A stretch of 64,000 nt of DNA. Source: Pyxicephalus adspersus. Its lineage: Eukaryota; Chordata; Amphibia; Anura; Pyxicephalidae. A program made the position numbers and the translations under genes. The stretch covers positions 123,709,085 through 123,773,084 of the forward strand of contig NC_092861.1 in NCBI RefSeq assembly GCF_032062135.1. Direction: 5' to 3'. The stretch's first letter is position 1. Each line of letters begins with the position of its first letter. The notes beneath the pieces were generated by a model, which did not search any database, was not told the origin of the DNA, and saw only the letters and a program-made list of their open reading frames with translations. Of this stretch, positions 24,491-37,960 are shown piece after piece.

Positions 24491-25635
24491 GAAGAGTACA
24501 ATTTATTACTTGGTAAACCAAAGTGAATTACCTGAGGGTTTGTAAAATTATGTATAAAAAACTTTTTCTACATGGCTGGGGTTGGATTTTAAAGAAGCAA
24601 TAGTTACTGGATATATACCGTCATTCAAGACCAATGCTTCTATGGCATGGTACTAGCCTGCATATGGCCCAATAAAAAATCTGGTCCCCTTTGTGACACT
24701 AATCTCCATTGCTTATTATATCTGCAAGCTCAATTTTAATGCTGTTACCTGCTCAGTTTATATGTTAGCCTAGCCTACTGCAATTTATTATGACTGTAAG
24801 CACCATTATATGAGGCCCATGTCAGGCTAGTGATTTTAAAGCTTCTGCAGAATCATTTCCTTGCTGCTCAGCCTAGAAAGGCTTTATTTATGAGTAAGGT
24901 TCTGCAGATTTTTGGCCATAGAAGGAACAACCTAGGACCAAACATAGGAGTAGATGAAAGATCTTTTTAGCTATCTTCTTGCTGATGAGTTGCCACCAGT
25001 GAAACCACTGCTACTCTACTATAGGCCTAATGTTGCCTATAACCATAGCTCTCCAATATTCACTGCAATGATTTTACGCTTTCTCCAGCATTATAATGTC
25101 ACAGTAATGAACCCAATTCCATGCCAATACTTTAATCAGTAAGGGAATCTTATTATTGCATATAATATTATTCCTAATATAAAAGAATCAATTAGTGGGC
25201 TACAGAAAGAACCCCCTCTAAGTGCCAACAAGGTGTTACGTAGGTTTTCATTGTCATGTTGACACCCTGTGCAGCAGCCAACACTGCGAGTATATCTATT
25301 TCTAAATAGCAAAACGAGCAGACAAATGTCAGAAAACTCTAACAGCTAAAAAAGAACTTTTTGTAACACAAAATTTAGTGGCAAACAAATTATGTTTTTG
25401 ACAGATAATTTTTTGACTGAAATTGAAAGAATCAGGATTAACCAATACCATGAATAATGTAGATTTCACAAAAGCCCATTTTATAACTGGAAACTTTGGA
25501 ATGGTCGGTGTGTAAACAAATTTTATAAAATAAACAGTAGTTCCTATCTAACAGTATAACAAAAGCTTTATTATAACACATACTGAAGATGAGATTTTTT
25601 ATCAAACACCATTGGTAGACTCTACCAATATGCCT

Positions 25636-25835
25636 ATATGTATTATTATTAATAATATTATTATTATTATTAATAATAATAATAATAATAATAATACTAA
25701 ACAGTATTTATATTACTAACATATTACACAGCACTCTACATTAAATAAGGGTTGCAAATAACAGACAGATACAATGAAACAGGAGTAGGAGAGGACCCTG
25801 TCCAAAAGGGCATACAATCTAGAAGAAGATGAACA
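25636..25835 (-). mobile_element. L2/SINE-type 3' tail with (TTA)n
   Basis: A (TTA)n/(TAA)n run (25636-25695) is followed by ACATATTACACAGCACTCTA, AAGGGTTGCAAATAACAGAC and ATACAATCTAG, the same 3' region as at 41106-41290. Confidence 0.75.
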
Positions 25836-27190
25836 ACAATAGAACAAAACAACCCTAATGAACCCCCATATTATCTGCATATCACACATGTACACTATTG
25901 GCATAGGACTTTTCCTTCTATGTGTGTGGGTACTTTGGACACCCAACCCATCTAACTTAATGCTTACCACAGGTCAACTGTTCAACTAACAGCTGCAAGA
26001 AAAAATTTGATCCCCTTATGTCCTGCAGTGTATTGCTGATAAAACATTTTAAACAAAGAATTGACAGGGACAATTATGAACTGATGAAGCATCTTGGAAA
26101 ACAAAACACCTTCCAGCTGAATGTGACTAGCTACTTCCAGATATACAATGACGGATAAATAAGAACTTTCACAAACATACTTCCAGAAAAATGTGCTCTT
26201 AATTTTTTTTCCCTTCAGCAATGCCCAGATCGAATATGAATAATAATTAACCTTAATTTCAAAATCAGTATGTGAATGGAATAGCTGGGGTGTTGAAGTT
26301 CTCTAAAAATCTCACATTTAACAGTGGAGTTGGAAATTAGACCCCTGTGATATCAACAAGAGTCTTCTAAACTCTACTAATATGATTGTTTGTACTCTGT
26401 ACAGTGGGAGAATCAGGTTTATGGTATCATGTGATAAGACACTGGTTTGGTTTATCAGGAGCATAACCAAGGTACTAAAAGACCTAAGACATGATTCACA
26501 AGTTACAAATCATGTGTATTGTATATTTTGCCTGTTTAACCCACCTAATAAAGGTGGGGAGATAGTGTGGTGGGTGAATTTTATATGGCATATTACAGGG
26601 TCAGCAATGTAGGTCTGATTGGGACCAGATGGTTTAGAGTTGAGGAAGGTGATAATGGCAGACACAAGAGCCAAGGCACTTGACAAGAGACTTGGGGCAT
26701 GTGAAAGGTCACTGTACTGTCTTCCACTGCCACTTCAGGTTTTTAGACAGTCACATGGTCTTTGGTTTTACCATTGTTCTCATTCTAATACCTGCTGAGA
26801 GTCAGCTCCGTTTATCATGGTAATCCCAGTCTTAAATCATTCTAGTGATTAGATTGGATGTATCCAGCATAAGGGACATATTCAGTAAGATTTAAAAATG
26901 GAATGATAACTTAAAAACTGGATACAGAAGAAGATGCACTCTTTACAAGTCAAGTATATGTTTACTCTTGTAAATCATATAACCAGGCATCCTGTGCATT
27001 TATGAAGTCTACCTACGCCAAAATATAAAGCTCTGTGCTAATGGCATTCCTATAACCAGTAATAACAAAAATTGTAGTATGCTTTAAGGGATGTAAATTG
27101 TAAAACCATTGTTCTTTTTTCTACCATCTAATGCAGACTTGTCCAATCTTTTCTTATCTTTTTATATTAACCTAAATAACCTTTAATCTG
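25836..27190. other. Intron sequence, nothing recognised
   Basis: AT-rich unique sequence with short chance frames only. Confidence 0.4.
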
Positions 27191-27197
27191 AATAAAG

Positions 27198-27315
27198 CAG
27201 TGGTTCACATACTTTAGAAGTTGTAATACAACACAATGAAATTGCATCTCTTCATGATGGCACTACAAAAAACCCCCATCAGTTATAGACAGGCCTTTTC
27301 AGTGGTGAACCCTAC
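27198..27315. mobile_element. Possible hAT-like end
   Basis: Begins CAGTGGTTCACATACTTT, like the hAT-type end at 47097 (CAGTGGTCACCAAAC). It runs into the 58-bp minisatellite. Right end not found. Confidence 0.3.
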
Positions 27316-27320
27316 CATGA

Positions 27321-27515
27321 CAGACCCCAGTACAAACCCTTCAGTAACAACAGATCTTAGTGACAGACCCCAGTACAGACCCTTCAGTAACAACAGATCT
27401 CTGTGACAGACCCTGCCATGCCAGACCCCAGTATAGACCCTTCAGTAACAACAGATCTCTGTGACAGACCCTGCCATGCCAGACCCCAGTACAGACCCTT
27501 CAGTGCAGACCCCTC
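27321..27515. repeat. 58-bp minisatellite, about 3.5 units
   Basis: Units begin CAGACCCCAGTACAGACCCT at 27321, 27364, 27422 and 27480. The first unit is 43 bp because it lacks a 15-bp CAGACCCTGCCATGC segment; the next two are exactly 58 bp. Confidence 0.9.
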
Positions 27516-28130
27516 ACTAACAGACAATAGACCCCACTCAGGCAGCCTTAAATAACCTGTTTTGTTTTGTTTTTTTGTTCCCTCATCCTCCGCTGCTTGT
27601 TCCATGTTCTCGTCCCCTAAACCACATCCTAGGTGCCAGGGTAGGAGGGGCACAGGAGATCATAATTAATGTGAACCAAACAGTGGAAGGCACTAAAGCA
27701 GTGTCACTGACGGTACTCAGTGCCAAAAGGTTTGACTTTATCTCCTATAGTTCCTATAACTAAAGGTGACACATCTTCATGCGTCATAATTTGGGCATGC
27801 TTTGTCCATGGTGAATGCTAGACAATTTTCCCCATACTGTATTATTTTTTTTTTGGCGTTTCCAAATTACAGGACCACCAGATCAGATTTTTGGATGCTG
27901 TTTGGTATGCATAAACCCCACACAGAACATGCGTGGGTTGCCTGGATACGTAATGCCAACCCTGCACTTTGAGATTTCTGCACACATGTGCAGCGGTTAC
28001 CTAGCAACCAGCCTACTCTTGTTCTGTTTTTGCTTAGATTTAGCTACTGTTCATGGGATAACAATTATGTATTTATCTGGTAATCTGGTGGAGTGTCATT
28101 TATGGGCTGCTAGGGAAATTATGTATAGTA

Positions 28131-28462
28131 CTTAAACCTTGCATAGACGCTCAATAATTGTTGTTCAAAACAATCGGTAGTTTCTAGTTACAGTAAGAAA
28201 GAATGAGCGCTGTATAGACAAGCTGCTAGGCTACGGTCAAGCAGTTTGTTCTGTTCTATAAAGAGTCAAAGAGGGTAAGGAGAGGGCAAGGCGAAGACAA
28301 CCCAATGCTGGGACTATAATATTCCTCATTAGCGATTGGTCACTTAAAGATCTGGCACTAAAGATTTGGAAGCATAGTGGGTCACCTTTACCAAGATTTT
28401 AACCCCAAATCGGTTATAAATGATTGTTTCAAGGGCCAGAAATCATCTGTATGGACCTTTAG
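28131..28462. mobile_element. Possible Harbinger-like MITE
   Basis: TTAAACCTTGCATAGACGCT at the left and the complement of TAAAGGTCCATACAGATGAT at the right are roughly inverted. Confidence 0.5.
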
Positions 28463-28741
28463 GTATGTCTTTAATTAAGTTTATGTTTTAAATATTATAG
28501 TCACCATTGGGCATTTATTGGGGAAAAGAAGATATTCTGAATTAAAAGCAAAATAATTAGCACTATCTGGATACTTCCGTACCCTACCCAAACCGTTTCT
28601 GCATTCCCACTAAAAATCCCTTGTACGTATGGGAAAGGGTCACACAAACACACTCCCACTGATACTCTACAATGTAGCGGACACTCACCAGGTCCAAATG
28701 CTTTCACATTGAAGGTGGGTGGTTGTGGCTAATGATGTGAC

Positions 28742-29050
28742 TTAGGCCCAGTACAGACGCCAAACAAATGACGGATTTGTGTCACTGGAAATTATTTTTC
28801 TGGATTGTTGGAAGTGACAGGAGAATGAACAAGTGCTGTAAACACAGCAACGTTCTGTTTTTTGGGAAGGGGAAAAACAAGTGAGTGGTACCCCACTATG
28901 CTCTCATCCATAAGAAAGTACATCAAGCCTCCCTGCCTAGTTGTTGATCAATCTGCCAGGATGGGTTTATGAAGGACATTGGGGGACCGCTGTATACATG
29001 ATAGATTTTTGCCCAAAACGATCATGACCATCGATAATAATTTAGCATGT
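28742..29050. mobile_element. Possible Harbinger-like MITE, right end unclear
   Basis: Left end TTAGGCCCAGTACAGACGCC resembles the end at 39946. CGATCATGACCATCGATAAT near 29020 is typical interior sequence of these elements. Confidence 0.4.
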
Positions 29051-29946
29051 CTCTGTTTAACAGTTTGCATCAACTACTTTTTACAGAATGCCAATTTTTG
29101 TACAGATCTTTGCATGATTTGCATAAATATAAATTATTTCTTGTGAAAAGCAAAATGAAATAGTAAAATTTTTTACGTTAAAAAGAAAAAGTACATTTTA
29201 GTAGCCTATGGTCCAAATTTGCAAATGGCAATATCCCTCGCAAATAAAGTAAAGTAAGTATGTATGTATTTCACGTATAAGGAATTAAAGGATGCTGAAG
29301 TTTCATTTATTATATAGTTGAAATAATTATTTCACTGTTTTTGTTGTAACAACACATTGCCCACAACATATCTCTCGTTGCTGGGATGGATCTGATACCC
29401 TAGTCATGGGTATAAGGATATCACAGCTGATCAGTTCCTCCAAGCAGCAGCCAGTTAGTGGCAATATCTAGTTGTTACATATAGCATACTTTCAGTACCT
29501 TCCTATTGGTCAATTAAGCAGAAATGACTGTTCTCATTTGCACTGAGAAAGACACGGGGGGTACCCCCTTGTTGTCTTTCCACTTCCCCAATTGAACTGA
29601 ACAGTGCTTTCAAGAAAGCTTTTCCAGCAGTAGAAATTAGACATCTGTACTTAGCTTTAAACAGGATATACCACCAGCCTATGACCAAGTGAGCCCGGGG
29701 TAGCTGATGATTTTGCCCAAACTTTTAATGTGGCCCTGTGTATATGTATTAAAAAATGTATGGTTACCATATATAAATTACACACTGCATTGTAAGTTTT
29801 TTTTTATGAACACACACTGATAACACTAGGGTTGATTTACAAAATGAGTTTAGGCTGTTCACTTAGTGACAAATTATAACTCCGCAAGGCATAATTCACT
29901 TAGCTCCAGTGACTGCAGCCATCCAATTATGTACAAGCAAAAAATC

Positions 29947-29965
29947 TTTTTTTTTTTTTTTTTTT
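29947..29965. repeat. Poly-T run
   Basis: Nineteen consecutive T. Confidence 0.9.
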
Positions 29966-30054
29966 GTGTGTTATCGGGAAATTTTTACTACAGTCTAAAC
30001 TCACGCTGTTAACATCAAATGTTATTCTATTTTACATGAGATTCTAAAAATTCA

Positions 30055-30462
30055 TTAAAGCGGAACTAAGTTTAAAAAAAAAAAAGTAATTGCAAGCAGG
30101 AAGGTTCTTTAGTGCAAGAGGACAGACTATGCCTCTTCTGCAATAAAATAAACCTATCTGTCTGTTCGTATTTATTTAACTTAATTCTCCTAGCTCTGTT
30201 GCTAGCACTAAGATCGTCACCCAGTCCTCTTCCGGGTTCAGAGTCATCTTGATTGGCCAGGCCAGAATGATGTAACTCTAGGGCATGCGCATGCCAATTC
30301 ATTCATTCCTGGCAGTCAGCGATCATACACATTCATGCATTAAAAGAAAAGATTGTGAACTAGGAGACATGTATGTTTTATTGCAGAAGAAACATACCCA
30401 GTCCCTTCTGCAATCAAGAACCTGCCTGCCTACAATGTATTCCTAATTTAGTTTTGCTTTAA
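30055..30462. mobile_element. TTAA-flanked MITE family 1, copy at 30 kb (408 bp)
   Basis: Ends TTAAAGCGGAACTAAGTTT and TTAAAGCAAAACTAAATTAG (inverted), with TTAA at both sides. The interior has inverted CTCTTCTGCAATAAAATAAA and ATTGCAGAAGAAACATACCC segments. Relatives at 50681, 52191 and 63120. Confidence 0.78.
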
Positions 30463-32280
30463 ATACACTATATACTATACATATGTTTTGAATTTCAGAT
30501 TTTTGTAGATAAAATATTACAGTGCATTATGTAAACAAGAAAAAAAATACAAGCTGGATTTTTACAGGAATCAGTTTGTCTTTCGTGAGACAATGGTATG
30601 GATGGCAATTTGTCACCCAGTGGCTTTCTCTGGTTACAGTTTGTCACAGCTATGAGATAAGATTAGCTCTTCACAGGCCTCTCTGATGGACTCCTGTTCA
30701 AACAATCTCTTCTCTAGCTCCTGTCTGCTGTCATTTAAACGCTAACTTTCTATAGAGAGATAGAAGCTGATACATGATTGCCAAGTCTCTCTTATATGTG
30801 ATCAAGCTGCTTAAGGGATCAGCTAAGGCAAGATTTTTAATTGTGTAGTAGCATAAAATTAACCCCTTCTTGAAATCAATGTATAAGGAAACTGTCAACA
30901 AAAAGGTTTGTATAGTAAGCCCAATAATTGCAAGCAATATTCCTGAATTCAAGCACTGCTTTTTATCATCTAATCATTTCTGAACAATAATGAGGCAGGT
31001 AGCCAGAGGCGTTCATTATTGCATGGAGATTCATGTATGTAGACTCTATGTTATTATCTCCTATGAAGCAGTGCAAAGGATCAAAATACTGGACATGCTC
31101 TATGATCCTCAACCCCTTTGGGCAGGGGCTGTTAGTCAGAAACCCCAAATGCCCCTTATATATCAGGAGAAATAATACTAACAGGCTTTATATATACGCT
31201 ATTTGCTAATTCCCCAAAAACAGTTGATTGATTGTGGGTGCTTTGCAAGAATATCACTAGATCTGTACAAAATCTAAAGCCACAATAAAAGTTTATTAAT
31301 CAGTAAGTTATCTAGAATGAAAATATACTGGTAATACTAACCATAATAAAATACTATGTATATAGACTTCGAAAGGCCAGGCTATTAAAACAGCCATAAA
31401 ATATGGTATAACTTATGACAATGGAATGCTGATATGCATTACAGTATGTTATAGCATTACAATGTCCAATTAGAGCTGACCATCAGTGTGAAAAGATAAT
31501 ACATTGTACACAGGAAAACTAGAAATTGGCAGTAATTTTTAATATTGCTTTAAAATGATATTCATAGTCCAACTAGTTAAATTTCATACACATTGTACTC
31601 CCCCCTTTTAGCTAATAAAGAATACAAAGAAATGAATATTCATTTTGACAAAAGAATGATCAATCCGGTTGTGATGACCACAAAGCCAACAGTGCTGTAT
31701 TATACACGATGACATGGGAGAGCACGTCTGCATGATGTTGTTTGGTCATAGACAGGAAGCAATGAGGTAGTGATACGATTGCGCTGTTTTCTTGGAAAAG
31801 GACATTACAAAGGTAAATGTAAATAGTATACTGTACTGATCCCCAAACATTTCCTGGAGCTCTCCTTTAAGTTGTATCGTTTCTCCGGGGGTCATTTAAT
31901 CTCCAGTGGCCTGGACCCCGGTTGCCCCTCAGTACATGAAAGATTAATTTTTGCACATATATAAATTTCATCATGGTCCTTTTTTTTCCACAAATCCTTT
32001 TAAACCCATAAATGCATATGCAGAAGTCGGTACATTTTTTCCTGGGAAATCTGAAGGTAAATAAAACCCTGAAATCATTGCAATAAATTTAAAACAACTA
32101 AATATTTGACTTGTGTGCCCAGCTCAGAGCAACTGCAGGATTTTTGGATGACAAGTTTAAGTAACAAAATATATCTTGCATACTGGATGTGTGTCTGTGC
32201 TTGTCTATGTGTGTACATTTATATGTTCATGTGCTTTTGTGTGTAAGTGATGTTTTGCTCACACATTTATTCTCAGAATA
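30463..32280. other. Intron sequence, nothing recognised
   Basis: AT-rich unique sequence without recognisable genes or repeat families. Confidence 0.4.
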
Positions 32281-32289
32281 TATATTTGG

Positions 32290-32800
32290 CTTCCCGCTGT
32301 GCCAATCCTCAGACTAAATGAAAAAATAGATGTCTTGACAGCAACACTATTTCTTGATAATCTTTTAAGTCATGCAGGTCTCTGTGTGTAATACATTGCC
32401 AGAGAGCCAGTGGTCAGTGTAAGCAAACACTTTAGATAGGCCTGGGCCTGGAGATTGCGGTCATTTGTTTGCAGCTAAGAAGACAAGACACAAGGACCTA
32501 TTGAAAGCGCCTGGCTTCAAGTACAGACAGATGGAGAGCACAAGGGTTACCATAGCCAGGCCTGAGAATGACCTCTGTGCTGGGAAATGAAATCAGTCTG
32601 ACCCTGTTGTTAGGCCTTAAATCATAGCCACAGTTCCCCAAATAATGCATCTTTAATACATTGCTGCCCTCTTTTTATCAGGCTCCCTACCTCGAGGGGG
32701 TTTTGTTCACTAACTACTAATGGTAAATTGGAGCTCTTTATACTTGCATTTGTGACCTCAATGGTCATCTTGCAGCGTCTTTAATTGAGAACACTTCAAA
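32290..32800. promoter_or_regulatory. Candidate conserved non-coding element 5 (about 500 bp)
   Basis: The longest repeat-free, GC-balanced block of the large intron. It contains AGATAGGCCTGGGCCTGG, TCATTTGTTTGCAGC (forkhead-like), TGAAATCAGTCTGACC and CTTTAATTGAGAAC. No open frame spans it and no splice pair fits, so a distal enhancer is the most economical reading. Confidence 0.42.
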
Positions 32801-35600
32801 ACATAAACAAAAATCCCTAAAAAAAAAAAAAAAAACACATTATTTCTACAAGTACAAAAGAAGACGAGCCAGAAAGAAAGAAAGGAAGGAGTCTTTTAAA
32901 TTAGGAGGATTAGGATGCCCGCTGCAATCTAGTTTCTCCCACAAATTAACACCAAGGCAGAGGGACCATTGTCTCCTGGTTATTTTCTCATTGTCCATTG
33001 ATTGGGAAGTCCGAACACACATTCGGCATCTCGCAATTTTCTTTATTAACAGCCTGTCTGAAATCATGTCATGCAAAGTAGCTATGCTTTAGTGACACAG
33101 CTCAGGAGAGGATTATGCAGTAGCAGTGAACTGTCTATATTGCAACATTTACTTGGAAAGGTGTGCCCGAGTAATATGTATATGGCATTTTAAACATGAT
33201 CAGGCTTATTCAGTAGGACGGCACACAGAACAGAATGGAGATGAGCAGAGTTCAATAACCTGCAGCAAACAATTTTCACCACTTAGTTCACAGTACAAAA
33301 CAAGGAGATTGTGGTTTGGTCGCTGTAGGTTACTGCAATTTGCTTGCTGCTTTAAACTAGATCCAAATGCATGATATATAATTTGTTCTGTACACTTTAT
33401 TATTGTTTGTATCTCAGTGCTGCTGATCATCTCCAGCTTTTTTGTCTGAATGCACCTACTGCAGCTTTGGGTGCACATCACTGTTCAGAACAGAATTCCT
33501 GAATGTAAGAATAATGGACCACGACTGCTCAATGTATATAAACACAGCTTCTTGTAGTTCAGTAGCACAAATGGGAGACCTTTCTTACTGGTTTTAACTT
33601 AGTCTGAACAAGTACATTCATGGAAGAATTACCAGGTATTATTTTAAAGAAATCAGAAAAAAATTTAAAAGGTAAAACAACTTTTGGAATTCTTTTGCTT
33701 TATTGCATTGACGTTTACATGATATTTGAATGATTGGTTTTAGCTCTACTTATTCAAGAAGTTAAAGAGGCATATAGAACAAGCGGCGACCTACAAAATC
33801 TAACATCCTTAACCCAAAACAACATTTTAAATAATAGATAACTGCACTTTTTTCACTGCAGTATTGAAGAGCTATTCACCCATCATGACAAGTAGAAATC
33901 AATTTTGGAAAAGCAGAATCTAGCACATTGGATTTAAAGCATAAGTCCAAGTTACTTTCTATGAGATTTAAATTATGTCTAGTTTGCTTCTTTAAAATCA
34001 ATACTTTTATTACCTCTTGGTAGCACAGCTCTTGCTGTACTTCTGGCTTGTTACAGATGTAAAAACCAGTGGGTCTCATTCACCCCTGCACTAGTGTCCT
34101 TTCAACACCCCTCTTCCCCTGGGCACTCACAGAGCACCATGTGTTTTGTGATTAGAAAATGGAGGATGGGCATGAAAATTACAGTAAATGAGACCCATAG
34201 AGTTCATATCTGGAGCCAGACAGAAGTACAGTGGGCATCGAACCATCACTCCGGAATTAAACTACTGATTATCAAGAACCAACAATTGATGTGGATATTA
34301 AACCAACTACCCACACATGGCATCAGAAGACAAGAGGCATACCATGCCTTCAGCTATTCCTTAGTATAATATAAATACAGCGGGTGGTAAGATCATATAC
34401 CATGAACTAGAGATAGCCATCAATCATGATTCCTCCAGCTGTATTATTCAGAATACCTCAAGATAAGTGTTCATTGCAATAGGTGGGATTTATGAGAATG
34501 TTTTATAGTGCAAGACAGATGAGCTAAGATAGAATCAAAGGATCTACCTGCCCTAAACATAGAATAGCAGCATTTTGGTACCATATTGCAGGGTAACAAT
34601 AAAACACAAATAAGGGTCCTGTGAACTGTTTATACTATAGGATGTACTGCAAAAGAGGTCCACAGGTATTAGTGAATCATAAAAATCGCTCTCATTATTT
34701 TTGTTTCTATCTATTCTTTTATGCCCTAGAAAAACATATCTATCCTTCAACAAATGTATTGATCTGTTGATTTCCCTTTTTTTTATCAACGTATCTATAA
34801 TACTACATAATAAGATGTACCTACAATCCAGTACAAGTGACTAAGACAAGTGTCTAACAGCTTAAAGAGATGAAATATTACTGAAATTATTATGGTCTTA
34901 TGGTATCAACCACAGTCAGACCTCACTCCATATTTTTTGGACACATTTTATATAGAAGTATATGTCATTTCAGGACAGGATATATTTAATATACCTGTCT
35001 ATATATTATAGTGACACATTTTTTTAAAGTTTTGATTTTAGGAACATTGCATTAGATTTAAAACATAAGAAGTTTAATATTTATATCTAAAAGGTGGGAA
35101 GCTAATGGTATTTAAAGATAAAGTAAATTGACATATCTATTATTTATTATTGCACAAACAATCTAAATCTTCTGACGTATTATTAACTATAAGGGTTTCC
35201 AGCTTTTTCTCTGACATATCAATACATATTTGTTCATCCTATCTATGAATCTATACATATCAATTAGTTCACTTTATCTATGGATCTTCCTATTGATCAA
35301 CATATCACCTATCTATCTAACAGTCTTTCTATGGGTTTTTTTTATCTATCTTTTAATAATATTCAAATGACAATGCTGATATATTATCTACCTTTGAATG
35401 TAGCATTCTCTCTAACTATTAATATATGAATCTACACATATGAATTGGATCGCCTTATCTTTAAATCTTTCTATTGATTACCGATAGAATTATTAATTTA
35501 CATTTATTCATCCTATATCCTATTTATAAATATTACTTTCTCCCATAATCACTGTACAACCACATAAACCCTGTAGATGTATCTATGACATACAAATTTA
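32801..35600. other. Intron sequence, no gene recognised
   Basis: Contains an A run at 32820-32836, a TTTAAAGCATAAGTCCAAG start at 33934 that resembles a TTAA-type MITE end, and a long TATCTAT-rich stretch (34700-35500). A minus splice-like segment (about 34012-34044) has no phase link. Confidence 0.4.
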
Positions 35601-35609
35601 AAAGGCTTT

Positions 35610-36260
35610 ATTTTCTTAACCTCTCATTGTCCAGCACTGAAAAACCTCCCAGCCACACAGATATTAAAGCTAGTATCGGATGCCAGCAGATGCCTGGATA
35701 AATCAACCCAATCCAGCCGAGCTATCATCTCGCATTCTTTCATATGTGAGGTGCAGAATGAAAGCTTAGAAATGACTGTAAAATCCCTGCTAAATCAAAC
35801 TCTGCTTCTTTCTCAAGGCAGACTCAGGCTGGACTAGTTAAGACAGATTTCTCTGGCTGACAATTAATATTAATGGCTAGATTTCACAATGTGGCATTAT
35901 CACACTGTGAGATGGGTGGGCATACCATCTGGGTTTTGGCAGGTATTACATGTAATCAAAGAGATTACTTGGCTCGGGGTGAAACTGAAAACCTTTGGGG
36001 TTGTTTTGCCTTTTTTTTTTTCTTTTGTTTGGATTCATTCTAGGTGTGTTTAAATATGTTTCATGGCTCGGCGCTGTTGTTTTAAACATCCAGGAGTTTC
36101 CTTAGAAATTGATATACGAGAGGCAGACTGTTTTGCTTCTGAAATAATTGCCACTTGTACTTTGCCTCCTGTTAATGCTTTTCTGCAATTGATTTCCAAC
36201 CTACTGTATTTTGCCTTCATTTCTTTTGCTTTTTTTTTTTTTATTAGCTTAAACAGTTAT
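35610..36260. promoter_or_regulatory. Candidate conserved non-coding element 6 (about 650 bp)
   Basis: Repeat-free block containing GACAATTAATATTAATGG, a perfect 12-bp palindrome ATTACATGTAAT (35945-35956) and TAATCAAAGAGATTA, an inverted pair of TAATC homeodomain-type sites. Frames inside are short and without splice signals. Conservation was not testable here. Confidence 0.42.
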
Positions 36261-37000
36261 ATAAAACCAACAAAAATTTGCCAGAAACTTGGCACAAAAC
36301 ACGTAAAAAAAACTACACTAATAATAGCTTGTATGAATATTTTTTTTGGAAAGGTGGGAGTTTAGGGGCACAGACGTACACTTCTGTAAATTATTAAGAT
36401 TATTTCTTGACATACTTTGTAAAATGTATAATTAACCAAGCCAAAAATACATTTAATGCATTTAATAAAAAAAGTAACGGTTGTTCATCACTAAACTTTT
36501 TTTGCACCATCAAATGTGTACTCACATTATAATTTTGGGTAATTGCAATCTATCGCTTTTAATGCGTGACCATGTTTACTGCTGTAGTTGTTAGGTTGCT
36601 GTTCATTTTACACTGCATGTTGATTAATATACTGAATGGAAAGATGCCAGCCCAATTGGGACATACTAAAAATTGGGGGTATAGCATTCAGGTACAGCAG
36701 AAGCCATAACTATTACTCCTAAGGTAAACATGAACTATATGACATACTGATATTGCAACATGCAAACAAACAGCATGCAAGCAATGATCCCACATAGGTC
36801 CTGCTCCTTTTTCTGCAGTTATACCGGGGTTACTTGTAAGGTACATTCCATAACAGTTTATTAGGGCATTGGAGGCAAACTCCTTTTTCCATACTGAGTG
36901 AGCCTTGTGTCTGTAAAGGGACTGTGACCTTTTTTCATCCTTAAAAAAAAAAAGTCATGGTGTACATTTGTTTGCACAAGATGCCTTAATAGCCTCTGCA
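36261..37000. other. Intron sequence, nothing recognised
   Basis: AT-rich spacer between two conserved-element-like blocks; poly-A/T runs only. Confidence 0.4.
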
Positions 37001-37004
37001 TCAC

Positions 37005-37270
37005 CTAGGTTTTACCCCGTGTGATGAAATGTGTTTTTAAGAAGAGATATATCTATCACATGATCCTGGATATTCATAAAAGCTCCTTTTTCTTCTTTTA
37101 AAGGGGGATTTTATTACTAACTATTTTTGTGGCGACATACCTCTGCAATTCATCGCTGAGCCCTCTGGCACTGTATGGATTAACATGTCATTTGGCTGCA
37201 TAGATATTTCAGTTTGAAGAAAAGAGAATCTCACTGCAAGACGATCCTTTTTAGAATTAAATAACAAATG
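37005..37270. promoter_or_regulatory. Candidate conserved non-coding element 7
   Basis: GC-balanced, repeat-free block with TCACATGATCCTGGATATTC, GGCGACATACCTCTGCAATT and GATTAACATGTCATTTGGCT. Confidence 0.38.
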
Positions 37271-37429
37271 AACATCTTAACTCCTGCCACATACGCACGG
37301 GAGAAATAATATTTTTTAATGAGATTTTTTTTTTTCACAAGGGGATACACTGCCTGCATCCTGGCTGGGAATACTATTATAAATAGGTTTACGCACTTCT
37401 ATAAAAAAAAAAAAAAGGAAAAGAAAAAA

Positions 37430-37960
37430 AACACAGCCGCCGTCACTGATGTTTTTGTTGCTATTTATATATTGCAGAGAATGTGATTAAATTAAAGTGA
37501 AGCCAGTTTTTACGAATCTCATTACATATACATGTAGAGAAATCGCTCTGATACTCAGTTAACATATCTAGTTTAAAAAAGACAACGGCGGTGATTGTAT
37601 CGGTATTTTAGAGAGACACATCCATAGGCACTGAAAGGGTTAAGTAAAACTATTGTACATGCGATGTTCATTGTTTCACACCATGGAAGAGCTTGCAGCC
37701 GACATAACAAACATGTTGATTTTTGAATTATTTAAAGGATTTATTGGTTGTACTGGGTGCACCGCAAAAAAACACATCTTACATCACTCCGCATTTTAAA
37801 CGACTATGTATTGACAGCGATGACTTGAAGTGAATTGTAGGTTCTTCTCGTAGAGAAAGGATTAAAAGCATTCTTTCATTACACCGATTTTATACAGATC
37901 ATAAACAGGTAAGGAAAGTCACCCAGATAACTCAAGGTTTTCTTCCAGATAATGGCAAAA
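37430..37960. promoter_or_regulatory. Candidate conserved non-coding element 8
   Basis: Starts with CAGCCGCCGTCACTGATG, unusually GC-rich for this intron, and includes GTGATTAAATTAAAGTGAAG and CAACGGCGGTGATTGTATCG. No open frame or repeat match. Confidence 0.35.

Noticed and set aside
27384..27653. 89-codon minus frame with repeats
   Set aside because: Produced by the 58-bp minisatellite.
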